Source: Rhizophagus sp. LPA8_4_AMF (taxonomy: Eukaryota; Glomeromycota; Glomeromycetes; Glomerales; Glomeraceae). Taken from it: a stretch of DNA of 20,767 nt. The stretch covers positions 1-20,767 of the forward strand of contig JADRCO010001268.1 in NCBI GenBank assembly GCA_021464525.1, given 5' to 3'. Shown here in pieces: positions 1-9,139 of the stretch. Within the stretch, counting starts at the first letter, position 1; each line of letters opens with the position of its first letter. Under the pieces are notes generated by a model. The model saw nothing but the letters and a program-made list of their open reading frames with translations. It was not told where the DNA came from and ran no database searches. A program made the translations under genes and the position numbers.

Positions 1-67
1 TTAATCTCAAGCTAATTCTAATCTTAATCCTAATCTAATCCTAATCATGCAATTTTTGAAGACGCCC
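1..67. mobile_element. Right terminus of a Harbinger-like MITE, cut by the window edge
   Basis: These 67 bases match 17872-17938 at 66 of 67 positions; the only difference is T for G in the CAATTTTTGAAG / CAATTTGTGAAG segment. In the 17451-17938 copy this stretch is the right terminal inverted repeat, ending in GAAGACGCCC. Here the element ends at 67 and the flank is ACT. The left part lies outside the window, so the target duplication cannot be checked. Confidence 0.85.
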
Positions 68-177
68 ACTATCTGCAAAGTGCTGCACTTAAATACTGTC
101 AGGTGCAGAATGTTTCGCGTATGTAAAAAACTATGGAATTATTTTTGGAAGAAACGGAGTAGGAGGTGCAGTAACTT

Positions 178-381
178 CTACTCGCGGACAAAATAATTAC
201 GTCTAACATATGGAGTTAGATCTTCGTTAATGTTATCTTGAATATATGTATGACGTCGTTTTTCGAGTTCTGCCGCACGATCATAATCAGGAGGCATCTG
301 AAATTTTTCTTCTAACTCTTCTATTGAATAATCAGTAATACCGTTGCTAGAATCCCCATCCCAATCATATGGTATTGCCAT
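178..381 (-). CDS. Small hypothetical ORF, 67 residues, possibly a gene relic
   Basis: An ATG-to-stop ORF rich in Asp, Glu, Arg and Tyr, hydrophilic, with no membrane segment or signal peptide. The open frame runs about 12 codons upstream of the ATG before a stop at 418-420. No domain is recognisable. It lies about 110 bp from the end of a MITE, and the DNA upstream of its start (382-504) looks like repeat sequence bounded by CGGGT/ACCCG. It could be the 3' exon of a gene broken by insertions, or chance. The biased, charged composition is mildly coding-like. Confidence 0.3.
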   Translation of the reverse strand: MAIPYDWDGDSSNGITDYSIEELEEKFQMPPDYDRAAELEKRRHTYIQDNINEDLTPYVRRNYFVRE

Positions 382-1031
382 CGGGTCAGGACTTGAAACT
401 TGTTGGGCCCGAATTTTTTATCAGTTGTAACCAGTTTAATTTACCCAATAATCGGTTAGAACTAGTTAAAATACGACTAATTAATTGTGCCGATCACCCG
501 AATTTCTCCAAAAACTCTAGTTTTTCTATCATTTTGTTCTGCAAATGCAAAAAAAAGGTTATAATATTATGGTAATAGGGAAAACACGATACAAGATGAA
601 GAAGTTGAAACAGAAAAAATTGTAAAATTAGTAATTGCGAAAATGTAACTCATATGGATCAAATTTCGTATCTTAATGTGTTAGAACTTTATTGGAAATT
701 TAGATATGACTTTATAAGAGGAAGGAATTAATGATGATGATGATATAGCAGGTAATGAAAGAAGAGATTGATGCTAATGCAGAAATTATTAAGATCCAAA
801 ATTAGCATAAGTGTGGTTACTAGCTGTATATAAAATATAATATATTATATATATTCACGATCATACATCCTAACAAATTTCATTTATTATTATTATATTA
901 TATTAAATGTTATCAAAATTGACAAAAGCCTATCCGACCTCTTTAAATGTGAGTTTATAGAATACGTTCAATACAATAAACTAAACTCTAAATTGCATTT
1001 GTTTAGAATAAAAGTAATTAATTAAACTTAT
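382..1031. other. AT-rich intergenic stretch with a short coding-like relic
   Basis: No supportable gene. A 25-codon frame at 654-731 begins MDQISYLNVLELYWKF and looks protein-like, but stops closely bracket it and it has no continuation. It reads as a decayed exon or transposon fragment. 840-910 is almost pure A/T and lies in the 3' flank of the minus-strand TPR/SET gene. Confidence 0.4.
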
Positions 1032-3293
1032 TCAGTTATTAATTAATCCTATAAGTTTAGCTGTAGAATTAACAACTGGAAAAATTTTTTCCGTTAAATG
1101 AAATGCATCTTTTTTCCATTTAACTTCATCATCCCTAAATTTGCCTAATATAGGCTCTGCTATCTTTTTCAACAATATATCAAACCATTTTCTGGCTTCT
1201 TCCATTTGCTTAAGATCAATATATAATAATACGATATCAAGAATGATACAATCAACGATTTGCAGATGAACGTTTTTATATATATTGTATACCTCTTTTA
1301 GGATAGAAAGAGCCTCTGCTAAGTTTCCATTTTTGCGATGAGCAAATGCTAGAATTTTACTAATTTCTAATGTATCAAATTCTAGATCCGGTTGTTCTTT
1401 TCTAAGATTGTGTAATTCGGAAATTATCTTTTCTGATCTTTTAATGAGAGAAGGATTAGCGTCATTCAATATTCTAGGTTTGATTAATTTTTCAAAGGTA
1501 TTAAGGAGTCGAATTCTTCTATCTGAAACCTCTGGTGCTTCAGAATCATCCAACTTACAAAGTCGACATTGACAATCTATACCAACCGATTTAAGATACC
1601 TTAATCGTATCTCTTCGCTGCTGTCAGCACTTCTGTAACTAATAATTAGCTCCTCTCCTTTTGAAATAGGTCTTAGAGATCGAATAAACATTAAATCCCC
1701 AATAAAAAATTGTGCTACATTTTTATCAATACATGAATGATTAAAATAAGATGGCAAAATCCATATTCCCAAACCACTCAACTCAACATTTTCAATGATA
1801 ATTTTATTATCCAACGCAAAAGAATTATATTTGACAATATTTCCAATTAAATCAACATTCACTAGGTCCTCGTTAATTTTATTGGTTTTGGCTAAATTTA
1901 AACCATTGTAAAGTTGGTACACTTCCTGACAATGAAAAGGTTCTGCCAAAAGTTTCTGTGTAATACGAGTTATTAATTCTTCAGTACACAAAGATGATGC
2001 AATACAAGTAGTCTGATTATTTTGAATATTACTCTTCATAGTATGTCCAAGGACTTCATGACTATATACTATACTAAATGCCTTAGAGGCCATCAACAAA
2101 GTATTTTCAGGAATATCACATTTTGCAATCCATCCTCTTCCTTTTCCTTCTACAGGACGAATCTCAATATCTTCAAATAAGAAATCAGCATGATCTAATC
2201 TTGGACCTTTTCTAAATTTAGCCCTTTCACAAAACTCATTGATAATGTGTGCATAATCATATTGCCCATTCTTATTTTCAGAAGCTAAGATTTTCACATG
2301 TTTTAACAACTGTTCCGTACTCTGTTTAATTGGAGCAATCCTATGATCTGTAATGGTTTTCATTCTGTGATGTAAATCTTGAAGTGTAGCAATGGATTCT
2401 TGATAACGCTTAAGGTCACAAAGAGCTTTGCCCTTGCGAAAAGATGCTTTCAGATGACCAGGTTCATATTTAAGAACAATTTCTACATCATCGAGAGCAT
2501 TACGAAATCGAGACAATCGCAGAAATGCTTCTGCTCGGTTAGCAAACAATGTGACATTTTGTGGTTTCAGTTTGATACCATTTGAATACTTATCAATAGC
2601 CGCAGTGTAATCGTTAGAAGCAAAATAATCATCTCCATCACACTGGAAGTCATCAGCAGTCTTCTCTTTTATTTCCTTCTCATTTAGTAGATCCGTGGAC
2701 CATTTTAAATCGTCAAATAGTTTATCATTATGATCATAAATGATAACATCTTCAGGATTATTCGAATAAATTATGGTGTTATTATCAGCAGCAACTTTAT
2801 AAGATAAATTTTTGATGATAAGTTGAGTACCTATGGGCAGAAATGACTTATTGATAGATAAACAATCAATATGATTTTCTTTATCTTTGGCTAAACTTGT
2901 CCAATTATACAAAGCAAGTCGTTCTACATTACCCTCTGGATCTTCTACAAGGGTTAAAAGAGCGTTTATTTTTGCGAATCTGGTTATCACTCGACATAAC
3001 AAAAATTTTTCGATAGGTAGTATATGATCAATTTGTAAATTTGCTATGGATACCCGAAGTTGTTGATTTAAATTTAAATCGGATTGGTTGCAGGTCTTAT
3101 GAACAACATATTCATTTTTGTCACCAAAATATTCTAGTTTTTTGTGTAATTCAATTAATCGTTCCCTGCTTTTCTTTTGCAAAATATTACCAGTAGTTAT
3201 ACGTAAAACGGCATTTTGGAATATTTCTTCTGATAGTACTGCAGTATTTAAAAATTGGAATTTCATGTTCGTTATTTTTACGATTAAGAGCAA
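1032..3293 (-). CDS. TPR and SET domain protein, putative protein-lysine methyltransferase
   Basis: An intact 753-residue frame with no need of introns. Residues 1-200 form a conserved-looking N-terminal region with no named domain. Residues ~211-308 hold about three tetratricopeptide repeats (Y/F-A-I-x-x-Y pattern, N-R-A, G-K-A). Residues ~370-555 are a SET domain split by an insert, as in SMYD-type proteins: the AdoMet-site motif KGRGWIA at ~384-390, YFNHSC at ~516-521, and GEELIISYR at ~546-554. A post-SET CxCxxC (Cys574, 576, 579) would bind zinc with the SET core. Residues 590-753 are helical and TPR-like, as in SMYD C-termini. No MYND finger is visible. Expected role is lysine methylation of histone or non-histone protein, in nucleus or cytosol. 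The start could also be Met10. The flanks are AT-rich with no operon-like partner. The substrate cannot be told from sequence. Confidence 0.9.
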   Translation of the reverse strand: MLLIVKITNMKFQFLNTAVLSEEIFQNAVLRITTGNILQKKSRERLIELHKKLEYFGDKNEYVVHKTCNQSDLNLNQQLRVSIANLQIDHILPIEKFLLCRVITRFAKINALLTLVEDPEGNVERLALYNWTSLAKDKENHIDCLSINKSFLPIGTQLIIKNLSYKVAADNNTIIYSNNPEDVIIYDHNDKLFDDLKWSTDLLNEKEIKEKTADDFQCDGDDYFASNDYTAAIDKYSNGIKLKPQNVTLFANRAEAFLRLSRFRNALDDVEIVLKYEPGHLKASFRKGKALCDLKRYQESIATLQDLHHRMKTITDHRIAPIKQSTEQLLKHVKILASENKNGQYDYAHIINEFCERAKFRKGPRLDHADFLFEDIEIRPVEGKGRGWIAKCDIPENTLLMASKAFSIVYSHEVLGHTMKSNIQNNQTTCIASSLCTEELITRITQKLLAEPFHCQEVYQLYNGLNLAKTNKINEDLVNVDLIGNIVKYNSFALDNKIIIENVELSGLGIWILPSYFNHSCIDKNVAQFFIGDLMFIRSLRPISKGEELIISYRSADSSEEIRLRYLKSVGIDCQCRLCKLDDSEAPEVSDRRIRLLNTFEKLIKPRILNDANPSLIKRSEKIISELHNLRKEQPDLEFDTLEISKILAFAHRKNGNLAEALSILKEVYNIYKNVHLQIVDCIILDIVLLYIDLKQMEEARKWFDILLKKIAEPILGKFRDDEVKWKKDAFHLTEKIFPVVNSTAKLIGLINN

Positions 3294-4620
3294 TTTTGTT
3301 TTAACTTCATATTAACTCTTTTATAAGTTGTCTTTGTTAACTAATTTAATATAACAAAGAACCATCCGGATAATTACTATTTAAGGTAGTTAATATAATT
3401 AATCTAAATTCTGGTCAGAATTAATGTTCATGAGTCATTGAGGGTAATGTTGGCTCTCCGTATAATTATTAGATAAAATTTAAAAGGAATTTATTTATAT
3501 TTATTTAATACTTTAAATGAATTGACCGAAGCGACCATTATTAGACAAATCCTTTAAATGGTCAAGGTAATTTCTGAAGTCTGAACTAAAGATGGGATGA
3601 GCCGTATCACAAAGTTATAACTAATTATAACTCTTTACGTTAAGATAAGGCATATTGGAACAGGTAAATGCGCCGTAACTGGTATATATTCCGTAACTGG
3701 TATATGTGCCGTAACTGATGTATGTACCGTAAATCTGTACCATAACTTGTGTATATCAAATATGTAATATTTATTAAATTTTAAATTTGTCTTAAAAAAC
3801 ATATATTATAAAGCATAAAATAAAGTATGTAATTATCATATTTTTATATCATTCTAATTATTCATTCTTCTTCTCCTTCATTACTCTTAAAATTATTGTT
3901 CCATGAATTTATAAAAAGAAGTTATTTAAAATCAGTATGGCTTAACATTTAAATTTTTTAAATCTCTCCGAATTTGTTATCAAAATTTAATGTTAACCCA
4001 TTTATACTATTAAACTATTTTATGCTATCTATTTAAACTATTTATACTCTACGGCATCATTGGCCACAGTAAAAATTACGGCATTAATAACGTTAACGGG
4101 ACATTGGGTTTCACACGGTTTTGCCCACAATCCGCTATATGCCGGCCAATTCATTGGGACAGTTCCAACTGCATCACTAGTCTGAACTCTATTTACTTTA
4201 TTATACCATCATTGACCATAAATAAAAAATTTATAACTAGCTAAATCGCTACCTTCCTCGCGAAAATAAAATTCAAGTCATTACCGAGTAACAGGTCAGT
4301 TATTGCAAGCCTTCTTTCTCAAAAAAAAAATGCAATTGTTTTTAATTAGAGACTTATATAGTTTAAACAGTTTTAGAACATTCAGAACATGGAGGATAAT
4401 GAATAAATAAGATAACCGTGAATTTATACTGAAGAAACGACGAAAGAAATAAATGAGAGTTGGTATAGAGAACTGGTATAGAGAGTTGATTATAACAATA
4501 TGATTTCAAAGTTCAATTTTTGATATAGAGATGGAATAAATTAAGCGAAAACAAATTAGCTCATATTAATTATTCATGAATTGTTACAGTATTAAAAATA
4601 AAAGAGGGCTTTATTATTAA
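3294..4620. other. Intergenic region between two minus-strand genes
   Basis: AT-rich spacer containing the 5' flank of the TPR/SET gene and the 3' flank of the four-exon MACPF-like gene. Apart from the 18-bp minisatellite at 3671-3755 and a small GGTATAGAGA repetition near 4460-4490, I see no ORF, RNA gene or paired terminal repeats. A somewhat GC-richer patch at about 4040-4200 is unexplained. Confidence 0.5.
3671..3755. repeat. 18-bp minisatellite, about 4 to 5 degenerate units
   Basis: The core CCGTAACTGGTATAT recurs with starts at 3673, 3691, 3709 and 3727, an exact 18-bp spacing. The last unit is changed to CCGTAAATCTG. A further partial unit (CCATAACTTGTGTATAT) follows at 3740 after a shortened period. 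It lies about 380 bp upstream of the TPR/SET start codon. Confidence 0.85.
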
Positions 4621-7600
4621 TCAAAATATATTTAAATACTCCAAATAACTTGTCCGCTTTTCAAAAATATTCTCAATTATGTGAGTAACTGTTTCTTCAC
4701 CTAGTTCATGTCCAATGTGCTTCCATGAAAACTGTCTAGCTTCACCACGGATAAATACTTCCGTATTATATGCAGTAAATTTTTCTTCTTTATTGGGAAT
4801 AATTGCATATGCCAATACAAAAAATCTGACATACCCATATGGGAAATTTTCTCCGTTCTCTTCATCATATTCTTTTTCTTCCTCTTCTTTATCCTCTTCC
4901 TCCTCTTTTTCGTCCTCTTGATCCTCTTTTTTATCCTCTTCCTCCTCCTTTTTACCCTCTTGATCCTCCTTTCTGTTCTCTTGACTCCTCTTTTTATCCT
5001 CTTGAACGTCCTCTTGAGCCTCCGGTTTGTCTTCTTGAACCTCCTTTTTGTCCTCTTGAACCCCCTTTTTATCCTCTTTATCCTCTTTGTTATCCTTCTT
5101 ATCTTTTTCCTCATCTTTTTCATCTTCATCCTTATTTTCTTCATCTTCATCATCTTTATTCTCATATTTTTTATCTTCATCATTATCACCACTCATCTCT
5201 ATTTCTTCGCGTTCTTCGTGTGTTTTGGTTTTGACAGTAATATCAACGACTAAATGATTAATAATTTCCAAATCAATTCTTTTCCCAGACCTATGTAAGT
5301 CACAAGGTTGAAGAAGTAATATTAAATTAGCGCTTTTAATTTTACGTACTTTTTAAAGGATCAAATAACAATTACACATTTTCTAAATTCAAACGTTCAA
5401 GCATACCAAGATTTTACGACCACATCAAGAATTGAACCACCATGGAGAGCATAATCGATAAAAGTTACAATGATAGTTCCTGGAGGTAATTCTTCTTTAA
5501 AATAGATTGGAGGAACTGGATAGGTGGCTTTTTCTTTTGGTAATCTAATAAGTCTTGATTGTGCACTAAGTACTTTGATATCTCTATTATCATTACCAAA
5601 GTAACCAACGTTCTTAGGTTTACCGATTATTTGCCAAACGACTTCGAAATCACTATATGTACGTTATTGAATAAATGAATTTACAATAGTTAATAATTAA
5701 ATAATTATATTCGAAAACTAAATTATTTATACTTTTTAAAGCTTACGTCTTGATTTCTTCACTGTCTTTATCGTCTTCCAAAAATATCGAAAATCCAGAA
5801 CGGCTCATATACTGAAATTTTGCACGTAAATTTTTTAATTTTTCGTCATTCACAACAACAGATCCTGCAACTAAATAATCATCACTTTTCAGTTCATCTT
5901 CAAATTGAACTTCATAGTAATGAGTTTTATTGCTACTATATTTTGTAAACCCTTTCATTACAATCTTATCTGTTGATAAGTCTTGAATTCGACTCTTGAT
6001 ATCATCATCAAGAATATCATATAATGGGATTAATTTTTGTTTATCTGACAACGACCATTGATTTGGTCCCTCATCATACGATATGTTCCTAGAAATATTG
6101 ACCTCTGTACGAATCAAATGACCATACTCCGAAAAGACCTTGATCAAAGATTCATAAGGTTTTGCGTTATCTAAAGCATCATTAATATCTTTTATCAAAT
6201 TTTGGGATGGTTTGCTTATTTGCTTTTCCCATACAATATTCTCATGAAAAATCTTGCATTGATTAATAAAAGTATTACGTTGATATAAATCATATATTTT
6301 ACTTTTTGTTAGCTTTAAAAATGGAATTTGAGTTTCTTTCAAAGTAGTTTCGCAAATGTAATCAATATAATCTTTGGAATTTAGTAAAACGGAAACTTTT
6401 AGCTCTGTATTGTCTTTATCCTCCCATTCAATTAGTGGTACGGATAAAAATTCCAAAGCGGGTTTTTTTCCAGTTTCAAGTTTAATGTGAGTTACCACCT
6501 TGGCATATTCAAATTTATATTCTTTAATCCAGAATGGCAAATTCAGGTGTATATTTCTCTGTGTCCAACTTTTCATGGTAATTTCTTTATGATATTTTGT
6601 GATTCCTGGAATTAAACGAGTATCAAAGTAGTTGTAAGGGTTCTCTATTTTATTAGCAGGGATCACTTTTTCATATGCAATAACAGCAGTATGTTCATTC
6701 TTGAATATTTGAGTCAGATAAGTTATCTAGAGTACATAGTTTAAAACGGTTTATTATGGTACTTTGCATAAAAAATAAAAAAAAAATTCTTAGAAATACA
6801 TACCAAACCCTTCATATCATGTATAGGGTTGCCATTTAAATCTTCGACGTTTTTTACGATCGCTGAATTGAATAAATTTCTGCCTGAACGATCAGCTTCT
6901 TTAATGGCCCATACTATTTGTGCCTTCAGCTTATCAAGTTCTAAATTTTTGACGTCTCTAATGATCAAAGATCCTCCAACTAGTACTTCTCTCGAAAGAA
7001 ATTCAGGCTTGTCTTTGTCTTCAGAATGCTCGATAAAAAATTCACCAAAATAAGAAACTTTAAAAATTGGAATAATAAGTTTGATGTCTGATATTGCAAG
7101 ATAAGGTGAGCGACCTTCGATTTGTTTCAACTCTAACAAATTACAATCATTATAAATTGAAAATTTTTGTTCAAATAAGTCCCATGCAAAATTTAATGAA
7201 TTATCTTGAGTTAACTCATATACAAATTGATCGTTATATCTTTCTACTTTTAATTGCCCCCCTTCAATAATTGGTCTAAAAGGAATAAGGTTTCTATCCG
7301 TATAAAAGAGACCATAATTCAATTTTAGGCGCCGCAGATATTCTATTTCATCTTTGTGCAATGAAAAATCCATTTGAGCTATTTGATCTTTAATATCATT
7401 AATGAAATTTGTTGGTAAAGAAGTAGCAGTATTAAAAGCATCATCTGGATTACAATATTTAATTGTATTTTCTATTATAATTTTTAATATTGTAATAACT
7501 TTACTGATTTTTTCATCATAGTATTCTGATAAACGTGATAAACGCAAAAGTAATGTATGAATAGAAAATAATAAATTTGGCTCACATCTATTTTCATTAA

Positions 7601-7781
7601 TAATTTTACGAAGTTGATTAAAAATAATGGGGTGATTAACGAAAATTTCATTACAATCAAAAAGTAAAGAATAAATCTCTTTTTCCAATCTGAAAATGTC
7701 TATAAGTACACCATATTCTTCGTGCTTGTTTCTAATAATGATGGAGGATGGATTATTTATTTGAAGTTGAATTAAACTCAT
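4621..7781 (-). CDS. Degenerate MACPF-like protein with acidic low-complexity tail (4 exons)
   Basis: Coding exons on the minus strand: 7781-6804, 6726-5747, 5652-5407 and 5290-4621. Their total is 2874 nt, giving 957 residues. Each junction is GT..AG, with donors GTATGT, GTAAGC and GTATGC, and keeps phase. Residues 1-326 are a helical then beta-rich N-terminal extension. Residues ~500-580 match the paralogue at 9397-11474: a KPYESL segment, the MACPF-like EYGHLIRTEV at 526-535, and a W550-centred block followed by an ILDDDI helix. The GG of the signature reads IS, and the ~90 residues that normally follow are missing. Residues 654-768 match the paralogue's C-terminal beta region. Residues ~769-882 are almost only E, D, K, Q and N; the last 75 are mixed sequence. 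No signal peptide or membrane helix is seen. It is divergent to its paralogue. Family is inferred from motifs; the absence of the hairpin segment argues against an autonomous pore-former. Confidence 0.75.
4849..5190 (-). repeat. Coding low-complexity tract, purine-rich on the minus strand
   Basis: About 340 bp built from GAG/GAT/AAA/AAG/CAA codons, read as CTTCCTCTTTTT-type sequence on the plus strand. It contains irregular repetitions of an 18-21 bp unit that encodes QEDKKE-like hexapeptides. It supplies nearly all of the acidic insert of the MACPF-like protein. The strong strand asymmetry creates long spurious open frames on the opposite strand and in the +1 frame. Confidence 0.85.
5291..5406 (-). 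other. Intron 3 of the four-exon MACPF-like gene (116 bp)
   Basis: The donor is GTATGC after AAATCTTG and the acceptor is ..TTACATAG before GTCTGGG. The join gives VVVKSW-SGKRIDLEIINHL in frame with the acidic exon. Without splicing, translation would stop two codons later at 5397-5399 (TGA), so intron retention would make a 736-residue form without the acidic tail. The DLEIINHLVVDI segment resembles NFKIDHCLIQLS of the paralogue, which supports the join. Confidence 0.75.
5653..5746 (-). other. Intron 2 of the four-exon MACPF-like gene (94 bp)
   Basis: The donor is GTAAGC after AAGAC and the acceptor is ..CATATAG before TGATTTCG. Unspliced, a TAA stop lies in the second donor codon. Spliced (phase 2), the frame reads on as TDFEVVWQIIGKP, which aligns with YQLEVGWLLISYP of the plus-strand paralogue. 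Confidence 0.85.
6727..6803 (-). other. Intron 1 of the four-exon MACPF-like gene (77 bp)
   Basis: On the minus strand exon 1 ends GGGTTTG, followed by the donor GTATGT; the acceptor is ..TACTCTAG before ATAACTTATC. Reading through the intron meets a stop after 20 codons, while splicing (phase 0) keeps the frame open into the next exon. Confidence 0.85.
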
Positions 7782-8458
7782 TCTTCTTTGAGCAATAAAC
7801 TCGTAAAATCGAGAGTAAATTACAAGTAGAAAAAAAAATTTAATTATGATATACTAATATATATTTATATATACTCCTCAAATCATTCAACCAGCTCATA
7901 TTCTAATCCATATTCATTAAACAAGAATCTGATGATATCACAATATTAAATCCAGATAATTATCCTATTAATTACTTGATATGATTAATAACGAAAAACT
8001 CCTACGCAACACGAAAAAACGAAACGACATAAATGGATGATTTCACGTGCGATTGCATAATATTTGTTGTCCTAGTATAACAGATAATGTTGTTTTTGGT
8101 ACGACGTGAGGCAGGAGGTAGTCTAAAAAAAGCTATTTTTATTAAATATTAAACTGAACCTAATTTAAATTTTATATTATTTGTATTGAAATTCAAGGAT
8201 GGTTCAAGCATGATTTAAATTGATTATTAATGTTTAATTTTTTATTATTATCAGTTAAATATGTAATAGTTATTTCACGGGAATTTACGGGAATTTGATT
8301 TTCACGGTTACCACAGTGACTCCGTATTACTTTATACTAAATATTTATAGATTATTTATTCAGTATTGATAGACTTTCATATCCATCTTTTTATTATTAT
8401 TAGACACTGTGGATAAAAATATAAGCTCCTTAATATCATTAATTTATATTAAATAGTG
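7782..8458. other. Left part of the divergent upstream region
   Basis: AT-rich DNA directly upstream of the minus-strand MACPF-like gene. A TATA-rich stretch lies near 7848-7875, about 70-95 bp upstream of the start codon, and could serve as a promoter element; this is composition only. No gene or RNA is seen. Confidence 0.4.
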
Positions 8459-8816
8459 GGAAGTAGTTATATCAGGACCCCGAAAAATATCAAAATAGGT
8501 AACATCCAGCCAAAAAAAATTTACTATTAGCTGTACGCATTTTTTCAGGGCCGGAATTATGATAGTGTCAGTCAGTTACTAAAACAGGAAATAAAATTAT
8601 GGCCAACATTATCAAAATTTTTCTAAAAAAGGAAAGATTTACCCGATTATTTTGGCCTATTCTACGCATTCTCTCCTCCTACCTATTTTAGTATTTTTCG
8701 GGGTCCTGTTATATCGGTCACAGCGCCCTTCATTGATTGGTGAAAATGGCTACTACCGCATTACGTGGCCCATTTTCATCCAATTATTCGGTCCTGTGAC
8801 CGATATAGCTACTTCC
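8459..8816. mobile_element. Outer MITE-like inverted repeat, split by a second MITE
   Basis: The left arm begins GGAAGTAGTTATAT, is interrupted by the insertion at 8473-8708, then resumes at 8715 with CGGTCACAG and runs to GAAAATGG near 8751. The right arm, reverse-complemented from 8816, reads GGAAGTAGCTATATCGGTCA and ends in GAAAATGG. Without the insert, the outer element is about 116 bp and nearly all arm, able to fold into a hairpin. Its own target duplication is not clear. It sits between the two divergent MACPF-like genes. Confidence 0.75.
8473..8708. mobile_element. 236-bp MITE nested in the outer inverted repeat
   Basis: Terminal inverted repeats of about 28 bp begin CAGGACCCCGAAAAATA at both ends, with two mismatches (TC versus CT) before AAAATAGGT. 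The flanks are TTATAT at 8467-8472 and TTATAT at 8709-8714. Removing the element and one TTATAT restores a continuous left arm of the outer repeat, which shows insertion and fixes the duplication at 6 bp. There is no coding capacity, so it is non-autonomous. The superfamily is uncertain: CAGG ends resemble hAT, but hAT usually makes 8-bp duplications. Confidence 0.9.
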
Positions 8817-8960
8817 ATCCAATAAGTGTGTTTTTGTTCAGACATTCCTGACCATGCCGACCTTAAAAATTAAGCTATTTTTTGACTTTTTGACTATAAA
8901 TATATATAGTATAATTTATTATTGTATAATAAAAATATCAGTCTATAAAAATTCGCATGA

Positions 8961-9008
8961 TCTTATTGGGCTGAACGATAACATTATATTAAGTTATGCC
9001 CAATAAGA
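8961..9008. repeat. Perfect 11-bp stem inverted repeat
   Basis: TCTTATTGGGC at 8961-8971 pairs exactly with GCCCAATAAGA at 8998-9008. The 26-base spacer has a further ATAAC/GTTAT pairing. It could be a cruciform, a tiny MITE relic or a factor-binding palindrome in the divergent promoter region. No poly-T follows that would mark a small RNA gene. Confidence 0.6.
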
Positions 9009-9139
9009 GCGGCTAGCCAATATTGAGCGTGGCACTCAGTCATTCGGCAGTCATTCTTTGATGTATTGAACTTTCACCTAAAGGCGCCATATGTTAATAC
9101 TGTTAGATAAGGAATAGTTAATCGATAGACCTTGGTGTT

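Noticed and set aside
381-504. Possible tiny element bounded by CGGGT and ACCCG
   Set aside because: The paired ends are only about 6-7 bp and no target duplication is visible, so it is not listed as a transposon.
2379-3315. Small plus-strand ORFs at 2379-2585 and 3118-3315
   Set aside because: Antisense shadows of the TPR/SET coding sequence with no coding character of their own.
4715-5253. Long open frames on the plus strand and a second minus frame over the acidic tract
   Set aside because: They arise from the purine/pyrimidine asymmetry of the E/D/K repeat; the products are unnatural runs of Leu/Phe/Ile/Pro or Lys/Arg. The frame kept is the one joined by splicing to the MACPF-like exons.
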